Positions 28,822 through 37,369 of a DNA stretch of 64,000 bases are shown one piece after another. Each line of letters begins with the position of its first letter. Positions within the stretch are counted from its first letter, which is position 1. The notes beneath the pieces are model-generated. The model ran no database searches and was not told the DNA's origin. It saw only the letters and a program-made list of their open reading frames with translations. Source of the stretch: Actinomycetospora succinea (GTDB taxonomy: Bacteria; Actinomycetota; Actinomycetes; Mycobacteriales; Pseudonocardiaceae); the NCBI RefSeq assembly GCF_004363095.1, contig NZ_SNYO01000005.1, positions 1 to 64,000 on the forward strand, written 5' to 3'. Made by a program: the position numbers and the translations under genes.

Positions 28822-31482
28822 TCATTGACCGTCTCGACCCAGTACGCCCGTAGAGCCTCCCCCACTACCGACCGCCTGCTCAACGGTTGCTGTAAGTTGA
28901 CTTGTCAAGGGCAAGCCCTCTTGCACTGAGTGCAGAACCGAGGACGCCACGATGAGAAGCGTGGCCCCATAGGTTGCAATCCATCGAGTATCGCGAAGTC
29001 GGAGGAGATCCGCCAGCTCCCATCTTTCTCGGTCGATCTTCCTCAGAGTGACGACGTCCATGACGAGACCGACCGTGGCGAGAAACCCAAAGACGAGGAC
29101 CGGGAAGGTTGTGAAGTCAATGAAGGGCGCCTGACCCACTGCCCAGCTTACGGCCGCGTCGCTTCCACTCGCGGCGAGCACAACCACTCCGAGCGCCAAG
29201 CCTTTCAGGAAGCCTCGGCGGCCTGGCACCCGCGACCAAAGCGCGCCCAGCGCGAACGCTCCCGCCAACCAGGTCGTGAGCTCTCCCGCGGCGGACTGCA
29301 GCAGGTCGAACAATCCAGAACGTGACGTGAGCGCACCAGCAAACACTCCGTTCTGATATAGCCGATAGGCATCGTAGGCAACCACCGGAGCAGCAACAAC
29401 CGCGCCGATCTTGGTTGCGTAGAGCGCGTTCTCCCACCAATGCACCCTAGGTCCGACAGCGACAGCGATCTCTAGCTGAGATCGCCCCGATTCTCGTTGG
29501 CCGGCTGCCGTCGCTGGTGGGACCCGGTCAAACTGGCGCACCAATGGATGAACGGCGCGCTCGAAGAGAAAGCCGACCGACGAGATTGCACCCTTCTGGT
29601 AGCGCTTCTCCAGGTCGTCACCTCTCTGATTGTGCATCGTCGCGGCGCTACTCTGTCGCAATTGCTCGACTTGGAACTCCTCGAGACGCTCCGGGAGCAC
29701 GGCGAGCGGATCGGACTTAACGACCTCGCTTGCGAGACGCGGCTCCGCCAGGACAAACCTTAGAGATAGGATACCGACAATGAAGGCAATCGGCGCTTGG
29801 ACTCCCCGGTAGGAGCCGTAAATGCCGATCAACCCTGCCGAGAAGATGATCATAAGAAGGAAAGCCTCAACGCCACGGGGCTCCAAGGAGCTTGATCCGC
29901 CGGGCGCGCTCCGCCTCCGCACCACAAGCAGTACTCCGGCAAGTAAGAGACTGAGGTAGATTGAGGCGAGGGGCAGCCAGCGGAGCAGGAAGTCCACAAA
30001 CCACGGCATCTGCCCGAGTAGCACATCACGAATTTCTCGCGGCGTGGCGCCGATCTCCGGCACGAGAATGCGGTGCTCCCACTGCATGTAGGCGACACGG
30101 AGCCACTGGACTGCGACCGCAATACCGGTGAGTAGACCGAGAACTATACGGAATGAGCGCCCTCTCAACAGAGTATCGAGCCTACTCTCCGACTGGGCGA
30201 TAATCGACAAGCACCGCGCTATCGTTCCGCAGAGCGCGAAGATCACCACGCCTACGACTAGCGCGCCGAGCACCATATTCCCGATATAGCCAGTGGTCTT
30301 CCAAAAGCCGAGATATTCGTGGCGGGCTAGATCCGTCTGGCCGGTCTCGAGTGCTGTCACCTCGGGTCCGAAGTATGCGACTATACACAAGACTAGAACG
30401 AGGCCGACTGCGGCGTAAGCGACCCTCCGCTGCTGCCAACTGACAACCCCGAGTAACGCCACCAGAACCAAGGTCGTCACGGCAGAAGATCGAGCAAACT
30501 CGGAGTGCGGCCCCTTATCAATGGACAACGCATATGCGATATCTGTAGCAACGATAACAGAACATGCGGATAATCCTAGCGACCCCCACCACAGGCCCGT
30601 ACGGCTCATCGACGCCGTACGATCGTCGAGAAAGGCGGCGCCTCCGGAACGACGAATCGCCACCAACCCGACTAGAAGCAGTATAAAGAACAACGAGAAA
30701 TTGCTCATGGATATCGCTGCTCTCGCAACTCCGCCACCAGCGCTGCTAGAAACGAAATGTGCGACGGGCGGAGGGAGCCGAACATTGAGCCAGAAAGACT
30801 GACCAGCCGCTATAGAAGTAGGCCGCCAGGAAGCAGACGCGCCGGGTGAGAATTCGACCGGAGTCTCTGAGGATTCAGACACAGAGGCACCGGTCAAGTT
30901 CACGTGCACTAGCCAGCGTGCGTCGCGTACAGGCCCAGCCATAGGGCAGACCTCTAGGAGCAGCTCCGTCGCTGCGACCGCGGTAGGCCCGCCCGGCAGA
31001 CACCGAGAAGGCGTTCGAGTCAGATCGGCGATCTTCCAAAGATCAAGCTCACTCGGCACAGTGGTCGAGTCCTCCGCATTCGCGGCGACTACGTCGCGAA
31101 TGGTGACCTCGTCACCGACGAGGGAGCGGCCGAGCGCAACCGAATCTTCTCCGTCTGCCACGGTCACAGTCGGCGCGTCCTCGTGATATGAGGAGGTGTT
31201 GACGGGTAGAAAACAACCAACCGCTTGAACGAAAGCAGGAGAACCGGCTGCATGCGTGAGAGAGGCCGTACCGGACCACTCGCGTGGCGCAACGATTGTC
31301 GTGTCGCTGACAATGTGCGGCTTCTCAGAGTCTGTCGTGATCGTCAGGGTCGTCTCGATAGAAGCTTGCGCAAGCAATGGGTCTTGACAGAGATCGACGG
31401 GCGCTCTCGAGGACCCGACCAATAGGGCCGCAGCGAGCACGAAGTCGATCACCGAACCATCACGCGTCGACCATCGGCTCAA
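28822..31482 (-). CDS. Large polytopic membrane protein of unknown function (lower GC)
   Basis: 886 residues; possibly DUF6185-like, but I do not recognise it with confidence. A hydrophobic leader (11-27) is followed by an exported domain (about 30-255) with Cys at 32, 90, 161 and 179, then about nine membrane helices (260-277, 298-320, 334-350, 355-371, 400-423, 444-462, 497-521, 539-556, 562-578). A cytoplasmic segment (about 579-685) contains LEERLEEFQVEQLRQ-type coiled coil and LEKRYQKGAISSVGFLFERAVHPLV. About five more helices follow (686-852). GC is visibly lower (upper 50s by eye) with many A/T third positions, so it was probably acquired. The start is TTG at 31482; GTG at 31452 is an alternative. 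It stands alone: no partner gene, transposase or integrase is adjacent. Confidence 0.8.
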   Translation of the reverse strand: MSRWSTRDGSVIDFVLAAALLVGSSRAPVDLCQDPLLAQASIETTLTITTDSEKPHIVSDTTIVAPREWSGTASLTHAAGSPAFVQAVGCFLPVNTSSYHEDAPTVTVADGEDSVALGRSLVGDEVTIRDVVAANAEDSTTVPSELDLWKIADLTRTPSRCLPGGPTAVAATELLLEVCPMAGPVRDARWLVHVNLTGASVSESSETPVEFSPGASASWRPTSIAAGQSFWLNVRLPPPVAHFVSSSAGGGVARAAISMSNFSLFFILLLVGLVAIRRSGGAAFLDDRTASMSRTGLWWGSLGLSACSVIVATDIAYALSIDKGPHSEFARSSAVTTLVLVALLGVVSWQQRRVAYAAVGLVLVLCIVAYFGPEVTALETGQTDLARHEYLGFWKTTGYIGNMVLGALVVGVVIFALCGTIARCLSIIAQSESRLDTLLRGRSFRIVLGLLTGIAVAVQWLRVAYMQWEHRILVPEIGATPREIRDVLLGQMPWFVDFLLRWLPLASIYLSLLLAGVLLVVRRRSAPGGSSSLEPRGVEAFLLMIIFSAGLIGIYGSYRGVQAPIAFIVGILSLRFVLAEPRLASEVVKSDPLAVLPERLEEFQVEQLRQSSAATMHNQRGDDLEKRYQKGAISSVGFLFERAVHPLVRQFDRVPPATAAGQRESGRSQLEIAVAVGPRVHWWENALYATKIGAVVAAPVVAYDAYRLYQNGVFAGALTSRSGLFDLLQSAAGELTTWLAGAFALGALWSRVPGRRGFLKGLALGVVVLAASGSDAAVSWAVGQAPFIDFTTFPVLVFGFLATVGLVMDVVTLRKIDRERWELADLLRLRDTRWIATYGATLLIVASSVLHSVQEGLPLTSQLTATVEQAVGSGGGSTGVLGRDGQ

Positions 31483-31822
31483 CCCTCTGAGTTGTTACGG
31501 CCTGAGTATCGTCAGCTGGTGCAGGTCGGTGAGCTCGACCAGAGCAGCCCAGCCTAGAACGGATGGGCGGACCTGCCGAGACCCAGACTGACACGTGGGT
31601 CAGGCCCTAGATGGTCTAGTTCGGGGCTGTGCTCCGCCTGGTCCCCCGAGGACGAGACGGTAGAACCTGAGCCCCTCCCGTGGCCTTGAGGGCGGGTCGA
31701 ACTGGTCGCATTGCGGTCCGAGCCGGGCGTGTCCAGGTCGTGATCCCGTTGCGGGTATCCCTGCCGAAGGTCGTAGAGCACGCTTGGGCGTCGTCGGAAT
31801 CGACGACGACGGGAGCGCACTG
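31483..31822. other. Gene-free 340-bp edge of the lower-GC island
   Basis: I see no gene that can be supported. Short ORFs on both strands (for example minus 31554-31883) run into the hydrolase gene and have no family features. The segment holds the upstream region of the 886-aa gene; a minus-strand GATACT with a weak -35 is a possible promoter. GC rises gradually toward the right. It may be degraded remains of transferred DNA. Confidence 0.5.
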
Positions 31823-32743
31823 ATGCGCGAGGACATCTCTTTCGACGCCGAGGGCGCGACACTGCGCGGGTGGTTCTACGCACCCGACGGTGACGCGAAC
31901 GGCGGGCACCCCTGTGTGGTCATGGCCCACGGTTTCTCGGCGGTCAAGGAGCAGCACCTCGACGACTACGCCGAGGTCTTCGCGGCCGCGGGGCTGGCGT
32001 GCGTGGTGTTCGACAACCGCGGCTTCGGCGCCTCGGACGCCGCGCCGGGCAAGCCGCGCCAGGAGATCGACCCCTGGGAGCAGATCCGCGACTACCAGCA
32101 CGCGATCACGTACGCGCAGAGCCGCGACGACGTCGACGCCGACCGCATCGGCGCCTGGGGCTCGAGCTACTCGGGCGGGCACGTGTACGTGCTGGGCGCG
32201 ATCGACCGGCGCGTCAAGGCCGTCTCGGGCCAGGCACCGCTGGTGTCGGGACGCCGTGGGTTCGAGTCGCTCGTCCGCATCGACGCCTGGGGCCCGACGT
32301 GGGAGGCGTTCGCCGCCGACCGCCTCGAGCGGGCCCGCGGGGGCGAGCCGGCGATGATGCCGGTGGTCACCGAGGACCCGACACAGCCGGCGGCGCTCCC
32401 GACCCCGGACTCGTACGAGTGGTTCACCCGCACGGCCCGCGACCGGGCGCCGTCGTGGCGCAACGAGGTGACGCTGCGGTCGGTCGAGCTGCTCCAGGGC
32501 TACGAGCCGCGGGCGTTCCTGCCGCTGATCTCACCGACGCCCGTGCAGATGGTCGTGACGCCGAACGACCGCCTCATCGCCGGCGAGCTCGCGGCCGCCG
32601 CCTACGAGACCGCGGTGCACCCGAAGAAGATCGTGATCGCGCCGGGCGGCCACTTCGACGCCTACCAGGGACCGGGGTTCGAGATCACCTCGGCGGCCGC
32701 CCGCGACTGGTTCGTCGAGCACCTGCAGGCCGGCAAGCACTAG
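31823..32743 (+). CDS. Alpha/beta hydrolase (dienelactone hydrolase/S9-like)
   Basis: The 306-residue hydrolase has an oxyanion HGFS segment (VVMAHGFSAVKEQ), the nucleophile elbow GSSYSGGH (Ser about 120), an acid in TPNDRLIAGE and His in PGGHFDAYQ. It resembles the acetylxylan esterase/dienelactone-type proteins of actinobacteria with the DAAPGKPRQEIDPWEQIRDYQHAI signature. I chose ATG 31823 because homologous sequence begins there (MREDISFDAEGATLRGWF); the frame is open from 31784. It converges with the PPOX gene; both stops share CTAG. Confidence 0.88.
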   Translation: MREDISFDAEGATLRGWFYAPDGDANGGHPCVVMAHGFSAVKEQHLDDYAEVFAAAGLACVVFDNRGFGASDAAPGKPRQEIDPWEQIRDYQHAITYAQSRDDVDADRIGAWGSSYSGGHVYVLGAIDRRVKAVSGQAPLVSGRRGFESLVRIDAWGPTWEAFAADRLERARGGEPAMMPVVTEDPTQPAALPTPDSYEWFTRTARDRAPSWRNEVTLRSVELLQGYEPRAFLPLISPTPVQMVVTPNDRLIAGELAAAAYETAVHPKKIVIAPGGHFDAYQGPGFEITSAAARDWFVEHLQAGKH

Positions 32744-33159
32744 GACCAGGACCAGCCCGTCCAGCGCGTCACCTCGACGGTGAACGCCGGACCCTGCGGC
32801 GGCTCCGCGCGGTGCTGGGGGTAGCGCTCCCCCAGCGCCGCGCGGGCCCGGGCGAGGTCGGCCTCGTCGTCGGACACCGTCGCGACGCCGTCCGCGCGCA
32901 CCCACCAGAGGGCGCTCCAGTCGTCGTCGTAGCGGTCGGCGAGCAGCGACACGGCGGGGTTGTCGTCCATGTTGCGCAGGCGCTTGAGCCCGCGGTGACG
33001 CTTGGGCTTCTGGTCGACGGCCATGAGGACGCGGTCCCCCTCCACCGCGAACACCACGGGCACGAGGTGCGGCTGCCCGTCCGCCGAGACCGTCGCGAGC
33101 CGCGCGACGCGCGCCGCGGCGAACCGGCGGCGCGCGTCGTCGACGTCGAGGGTCGGCAT
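32740..33159 (-). CDS. PPOX-class probable F420-dependent oxidoreductase (TIGR03668-like)
   Basis: Split-barrel flavin/F420-binding protein of 139 residues: ARVARLATVSADGQPHLVPVVFAV (strand 1-2 cofactor region), DQKPKRHRGLKRLRNMDDNPAVSLLADRY and WSALWWVRADG match the TIGR03668 group. These proteins use F420 or FMN; the substrate is unknown. The ATG is two bases after the stop of the LLM gene, so the two F420-type genes form an operon. Confidence 0.9.
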   Translation of the reverse strand: MPTLDVDDARRRFAAARVARLATVSADGQPHLVPVVFAVEGDRVLMAVDQKPKRHRGLKRLRNMDDNPAVSLLADRYDDDWSALWWVRADGVATVSDDEADLARARAALGERYPQHRAEPPQGPAFTVEVTRWTGWSWS

Positions 33160-33161
33160 GC

Positions 33162-34001
33162 TCAGCCGATGACCTTCGCCAGCTCGTCCAGCTCCTTCAG
33201 CACGGTGTCGCGGTCGGCGGAGCTGACCCCGTGGATCGCGCGCTCGAGGCCGATGCGGCGGTAGCCGTCGAGCGCCTCGGCCGAGCTCTCGGCGCCGAAG
33301 AGCGACATCGGGATCGGGCCGCGACCCGCGTCGGCGGCGCGCTGCTGCAGGGCGTTCGCGCGCTGCTCGAACTCGCCGATGTTGTCGGGCCCGACGCGCT
33401 GGGGCAGCCAGGCGTCGCCGTAGTCGAGGATGCGGTCCTCGACGCCCGGTCCCATGCCGCCGACGTAGACCGGCGGGTGCGGCTGCTGGATCGGCTTCGG
33501 CCAGGCCCAGCTCGGCGCGAAGTCGACGAACTCGCCGTGGAACTCGGCCTCGTCCTGCGTCCACAGTTCCTTCATCGCCTTGACCTGCTCGCCCATCAGG
33601 CGCATCCGCGTCTTCGGGTTCGCGCCGTGGTGGGCCATCTCCTCGCGGTTCCAGCCGGCGCCGATGCCGAACAGGAAGCGTCCGCCCGAGAGGCGGTCGA
33701 GGCTCGCGACCTGCTTGGCCGTGTGGATCGGGTCGCGCTGGATGACCAGGCAGATGCCGGTGGCGACCTTGAGCGACGTCGTCGCGGCCGCCGCGGCGGT
33801 GAGGGCGACGAACGGGTCGTAGGTGTGGATGTACATCTTCGGCAGGTCGCCCCCGCCCGGGTAGGGCGACTCGCGCTTCGTCGGGATGTGGCTGTGCTCG
33901 GGGAACCAGAGCGAGTCGAAGCCCCGGTCCTCCACCTCCTTGGCCAGCTCGGCCGGGTCGATGGCGTAGTCGGTCGGGAACATCATGATGCCGTGGTCCA
34001 C
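33162..34001 (-). CDS. LLM-class F420-dependent oxidoreductase
   Basis: Luciferase-like (beta/alpha)8 barrel of 279 residues. Family marks: FDSLWFPEHSHIPTKRESPYPGGGDLPKMYIHTYDPFVALTAAAAATTSLKVATGI, the Gly-rich GGRFLFGIGAGWNREEMAHHG and PPVYVGGMGPG (TIGR03619 group by eye). Hydride comes from reduced F420; the substrate is unknown. Start GTG lies six bases after the minus-strand hexamer TAAGAC, so it may be leaderless. It is followed by the PPOX gene. Confidence 0.92.
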   Translation of the reverse strand: MDHGIMMFPTDYAIDPAELAKEVEDRGFDSLWFPEHSHIPTKRESPYPGGGDLPKMYIHTYDPFVALTAAAAATTSLKVATGICLVIQRDPIHTAKQVASLDRLSGGRFLFGIGAGWNREEMAHHGANPKTRMRLMGEQVKAMKELWTQDEAEFHGEFVDFAPSWAWPKPIQQPHPPVYVGGMGPGVEDRILDYGDAWLPQRVGPDNIGEFEQRANALQQRAADAGRGPIPMSLFGAESSAEALDGYRRIGLERAIHGVSSADRDTVLKELDELAKVIG

Positions 34002-34007
34002 GCGGGA

Positions 34008-34013
34008 GTCTTA
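34008..34013 (-). promoter_or_regulatory. Candidate leaderless -10 box (TAAGAC)
   Basis: Minus-strand TAAGAC (34013-34008) ends six bases before the GTG of the LLM gene at 34001. Confidence 0.45.
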
Positions 34014-34045
34014 TCCCGTCGCGCAGGACGGCACACTGGACCGCG

Positions 34046-34438
34046 ATGGAGTCGGCCAAGCAGTCAACGCGCGTCGATCGCTGGCTGTGGGCGGTGCGGC
34101 TCACCAAGACCCGCGCCGACGCGGCCGACGCCTGCCGTGGCGGCCACGTGCGGGTCAACGACACCCCGGCCAAGCCCGCGACGCCGGTCAAGCCGGGCGA
34201 CACCGTCCGCACCCGGGTCTACGAGATCGCGCGGACCGTCGAGGTCACCAAGGTCATCGAGAAGCGTGTCGGCGCGCCCGTGGCCGTGACCTGCTACGTC
34301 GACCACACCCCGCCGCCCCCGCCGCCGGAGGAGCGGCCGGCCCCGGTCGCGGTGCGCGACCGGGGCGCGGGCCGTCCGACGAAGCGGGACCGCCGACTCA
34401 TCGACGCGCTGCGCGAGCGCCCCGTCGACGAGACCTGA
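34046..34438 (+). CDS. S4-domain RNA-binding protein (HslR/Hsp15-like)
   Basis: The 130-residue protein has the S4 fold at residues about 9-70: TRVDRWLWAVRLTKTRADAADACRGGHVRVNDTPAKPATPVKPGDTV. E. coli Hsp15 binds stalled 50S subunits that carry peptidyl-tRNA; the same role is inferred. The C-terminal part is Pro-rich and then basic (AGRPTKRDRRLIDALRER), as in actinobacterial members. Start ATG. Its TGA stop abuts the convergent GH12 stop (TGATCA). Confidence 0.92.
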   Translation: MESAKQSTRVDRWLWAVRLTKTRADAADACRGGHVRVNDTPAKPATPVKPGDTVRTRVYEIARTVEVTKVIEKRVGAPVAVTCYVDHTPPPPPPEERPAPVAVRDRGAGRPTKRDRRLIDALRERPVDET

Positions 34439-35230
34439 TCAGGGCGCCGGGGCGGGGGTCCCGATGTCGGCGGAGAAGGACCGCGTCGCCAGCCCCCGTC
34501 CGCCGATCCACGGCTCGAAACCGGCCTGCACGCTCGTCATCCACCACTCGGGCTTCGCGACGCCGCGCTGCTGGGCGTCGGCGACGAACGCGTCGAGCGG
34601 CAGGTCCTTCACCTCGAGGGTCGGCTCCTGGCGCACGTAGCTGATGGTCGGCAGGTCGATCGCGCCGAGCCAGACGTCCCACGTGGTGCCGCCGATCTCG
34701 ACCTCGGCCTTCTTCTCGCCGATCGGCTGGACGCGCGGGGTGTTCTTCAGCCAGACCATCAGCTCGAGGCCGGTCGGACGGCCGGTGCGCCGGGGTGTCG
34801 GGTCCATCCAGAGGTCGTAGGACACGTTGTAGTCGCCGGTCGGCGGCACCTCGACCGTCCACGACGAACGCAGCCCGGCGAGCTCGGAGACCTTCTTGGG
34901 GAACGGGGTGTCCTTGGTGCAGTTGCCGTAGTTGCAGCCCCAGACCATCGACGGGTACGAGGCCGGCCCGTCCTCGTTGCGGTGGTCGGCGGGGTCGACG
35001 ACGAACCCGGTGTCGAAGGCCGTGATGCACTGCGGCGTGTCCGCGCCCCAGAGGTTGTTCTGGGCCTCGTAGCGCCCGCCCGCCACCGGCGTGGACTCGG
35101 TCTTGCCGCACACCCGCGTGCCCCCGTCACCGCGGGGCGTCCCGAGGGCGGGGTTGACGCCCACCAGCATCGCGAGCACGGCGGCGATCGCCACCATCAG
35201 CCCACTCGTCGCCCGCTTCCGACCGTTCAT
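34439..35230 (-). CDS. Secreted GH12-like endoglucanase
   Basis: Glycoside hydrolase family 12-type beta-glucanase of 263 residues with a Sec signal (GLMVAIAAVLAMLVGVNPALG, cut near 30). Catalytic-type Glu residues are E156 (ELMVW) and E239 (GFEPW), the GH12 nucleophile and acid/base positions. Cys pairs C41/C68 and C99/C104 probably form disulfides. The likely substrate is cellulose or xyloglucan; this is inferred from the family. Start ATG 35230 follows a GAGGG-type site. It is a paralogue of the lipoprotein just upstream. Confidence 0.85.
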   Translation of the reverse strand: MNGRKRATSGLMVAIAAVLAMLVGVNPALGTPRGDGGTRVCGKTESTPVAGGRYEAQNNLWGADTPQCITAFDTGFVVDPADHRNEDGPASYPSMVWGCNYGNCTKDTPFPKKVSELAGLRSSWTVEVPPTGDYNVSYDLWMDPTPRRTGRPTGLELMVWLKNTPRVQPIGEKKAEVEIGGTTWDVWLGAIDLPTISYVRQEPTLEVKDLPLDAFVADAQQRGVAKPEWWMTSVQAGFEPWIGGRGLATRSFSADIGTPAPAP

Positions 35231-35322
35231 CCGCCGCCGCCCTCGTCGCTCGACCGTTCGTCGCGCTGAAACGTACGGTGAGCGTGTGGGTGACGCGAGG
35301 CTGTCTCCCTCGTTCGGGAGGA

Positions 35323-36186
35323 TCAGATCCCGTTCCGGGTGAGGGAGAAGGCGTCCGTCGACAGGCCACCGCCGCCGATCCAGGGCTCGAAGCCCGCCTG
35401 AATGTTGGTGAGGAACCAGCCCGGCTTCACCACGCCGCGGCGGGTCGCGTCGCCGACGAACTCGCTGATCGGGAGGTCGATGACCCTGTCGGTCGACTCC
35501 TCGCGGACGTAGGAGATCACCGGCGTGCCGTGGTTCTCGCCGGTCCACACCTCCCAGCGCGCGCCGGCGATCTCGACGGTCGCGCGCTCCGAGCCGATCG
35601 GCTGGACGCGGTCGGTGCGGTCGAGCCAGATCATCAGCTCGGCGCCGGTGTTGGCGCCCTCGCGGCGCGGGGTCGGGTCGAGCCAGACGTCGTAGGCGAC
35701 GTTGAAGTCGCCGCGGCGGGGCACGGTCACCGCCCAGCTCGAGCGGATGTCGCCCATCTCCGCGAGGGGCAGCGGGTACGGCGAGTCGCGGGTGCAGGTG
35801 CCGTAGTTGCAGCCGACGACGATCGACGGGTACGCGGCCGGCCCGGAGTCCTTGGCGTGGGTGGCCTCGACGCTGAACCCGGTGTCGAAGGCCGTGGTGC
35901 ACTGCGGGGTGTTCGCGCCCCAGGCGTTGTTCTGCACCTCGTAGCGCCCGCCCGCGACCGGCACCGACTCCGTCTTCCCGCAGATCCGCGGCCCCTCGCG
36001 CGAGCCCTGCGGGGGCAGGGGCGCGAGGACGCCCAGGGCGGGATCGCCGGTGCCGGCGGGCGGGCCCGGGGCGGCGGCCGTCGCCGGCGGCGCCGGGTCG
36101 TCGCCCGTCGAGCACCCGGCGAGAGTGAGCGCGAGCCCGGTCAGGAGCACGGCGATCACGCGCCGCACCCGTCGAGTGTCCCCCAT
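35323..36186 (-). CDS. GH12-like beta-glucanase lipoprotein
   Basis: The 287-residue paralogue of the next gene. It has a lipoprotein signal with lipobox LAGC (Cys25) and a Pro/Ala linker (about 28-62), so it should be anchored outside the membrane. Catalytic-type residues are E183 (ELMIW) and E267 (GFEPW), and the paired Cys of the paralogue are conserved. The start is ATG at 36186, ten bases after the oxidoreductase stop, so it is probably cotranscribed with that gene. A short hairpin (CTCCC/GGGAG near 35306-35321) lies just after its stop. Confidence 0.85.
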   Translation of the reverse strand: MGDTRRVRRVIAVLLTGLALTLAGCSTGDDPAPPATAAAPGPPAGTGDPALGVLAPLPPQGSREGPRICGKTESVPVAGGRYEVQNNAWGANTPQCTTAFDTGFSVEATHAKDSGPAAYPSIVVGCNYGTCTRDSPYPLPLAEMGDIRSSWAVTVPRRGDFNVAYDVWLDPTPRREGANTGAELMIWLDRTDRVQPIGSERATVEIAGARWEVWTGENHGTPVISYVREESTDRVIDLPISEFVGDATRRGVVKPGWFLTNIQAGFEPWIGGGGLSTDAFSLTRNGI

Positions 36187-36196
36187 ACGGGCGAGG

Positions 36197-37369
36197 CTAG
36201 CGGGGCGTCGGCGAGGCCCCGACGCGGGTGGCGAGGACGGCGTCGAGGGTCGTGCCCTCGTCCTCCAGGGCCGCCAGGACGTCGGCGGGCGGGGCATCGC
36301 CGCGGATCACGGTGGCGGCGAGCGCGGCCGCGGCCGGCGCGGTCTCGATGCCCGAGCCGCCCTGGCCGGCGAAGAGGTGCAGGCCGGGATGGTCGGGGCG
36401 GTCGCCGATCACCAGGGAGCGGTCCGGGGCGAAGGTGCGCAGGCCCGTCCAGCTCGTCACGACCGAGCGCAGGCCCAGGGTGGTGACGGCGTTGACGTGC
36501 TCGAGCGCGCGGGCGATGTCCAGCTCGTCGGGGCGCGGGTCGCCGGGCTCGGCCGGGGTCTCCTCGGACGGGGACACGAGCAGGTGCTCGCCCTCGGGCT
36601 TGGCGTACCAGCGCTCACCGGCGGAGACGACGAACGGGTCGTCGCGGCGCACCGGCGCGCCGTCGGGGACGCGCACGATCGCGATGGTGCGGCGCAGCGG
36701 GCGCAGGCCCACCGGCTCGACGCCGGCGAGGGCGAGCAGGCGATCGGTCCAGGCGCCGGCGGCGAGGACGACGGTGTCGGCGTCGAGGTGGTCTGCCGGC
36801 GTCCGCACGCGCCAGGACGCTCCGTGCCGTTCGAGGGCGGTCACCGGGGTGCCCGTCCGGATCTCCCCGCCGCGGGCGCGCAGGGTGCGGCGGTAGTGCT
36901 GGTGCAGGCCGAGCGGGTCGGCGTCCTGGGCGTCCTCGACGACGGCGGCGGCGCGCAGGACGTCGCGGCGCAGCGCGGGCCAGCGGGCGACCGCCTCGTC
37001 GGGGCTCAGCTCGCGGACGGCGTCGAGGGGCAGCACCTCGTCGCGCAGGATCCGCTCCTCGTGCTCGTCGTGGGCGACGTGCAGGACGGGGCGCGGGCGC
37101 AGGAACGGGTGCCCGGCCTCGTCGGCGAGGTCGTCGAACCGTCGCTTCGAGGCGGCCACGAGCGCGCGGGCGGGCGGCGGACCGTGCCCGGGGATGTAGC
37201 TCGCGGCCGAGCGCCCGGTGGTGTGCTTCGCGAGCTCGGCCTCGCCCTCGAGCAGCACCACGGGACCGCTGCGCGCGAGCTCCGCGGCCACCGACATCCC
37301 GGCGATGCCGCCGCCCACCACGACCGTCTGTGAGCTCTTTCCCGCGCTATCGGGCCGGAAAGTACTCAC
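36197..37369 (-). CDS. FAD-dependent oxidoreductase (D-amino acid/glycine oxidase type)
   Basis: DAO-fold flavoenzyme of about 390 residues. The FAD dinucleotide motif VVVGGGIAGMSVAAELA is near residue 16, TGRSAASYIPGHGP follows, and the C-terminal FAD contacts are GPRTFAPDRSLVIGD and LFAGQGGSGIETAPAAAAL. The substrate is probably an amine or amino acid. The GTG at 37369 overlaps the nadC stop as GTGA, but a GTG directly at the FAD motif is also possible. The two starts matter because a hairpin lies between them. It precedes the GH12 lipoprotein. Confidence 0.85.
   Translation of the reverse strand: MSTFRPDSAGKSSQTVVVGGGIAGMSVAAELARSGPVVLLEGEAELAKHTTGRSAASYIPGHGPPPARALVAASKRRFDDLADEAGHPFLRPRPVLHVAHDEHEERILRDEVLPLDAVRELSPDEAVARWPALRRDVLRAAAVVEDAQDADPLGLHQHYRRTLRARGGEIRTGTPVTALERHGASWRVRTPADHLDADTVVLAAGAWTDRLLALAGVEPVGLRPLRRTIAIVRVPDGAPVRRDDPFVVSAGERWYAKPEGEHLLVSPSEETPAEPGDPRPDELDIARALEHVNAVTTLGLRSVVTSWTGLRTFAPDRSLVIGDRPDHPGLHLFAGQGGSGIETAPAAAALAATVIRGDAPPADVLAALEDEGTTLDAVLATRVGASPTPR
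37330..37369 (-). terminator. Imperfect hairpin at the nadC/oxidoreductase junction
   Basis: Arms GTGAGCTCTTTCC (37330-37342) and GGAAAGTACTCAC (37357-37369) pair at 11 of 13 positions around a CGCTATCGGG loop. The layout resembles the GTGAGC palindrome at 50455-50498. It overlaps the nadC stop and a possible GTG start of the next gene, so it could be a terminator or only look like one. Confidence 0.4.

Noticed and set aside
31554..32182. Overlapping minus-strand ORFs at the edge of the low-GC island
   Set aside because: They run antisense through the hydrolase gene, show no family motif or consistent codon bias, and change reading frame freely.
35306..35321. CTCCC...GGGAG hairpin after the GH12 lipoprotein as a terminator
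   Set aside because: Only a 5-bp stem; too weak to list as a separate terminator.
37330..37369. The nadC/oxidoreductase hairpin as a clear member of the perfect-palindrome class
   Set aside because: Two mismatches and coding overlap make the kinship with the 50455-50552 palindromes only suggestive.
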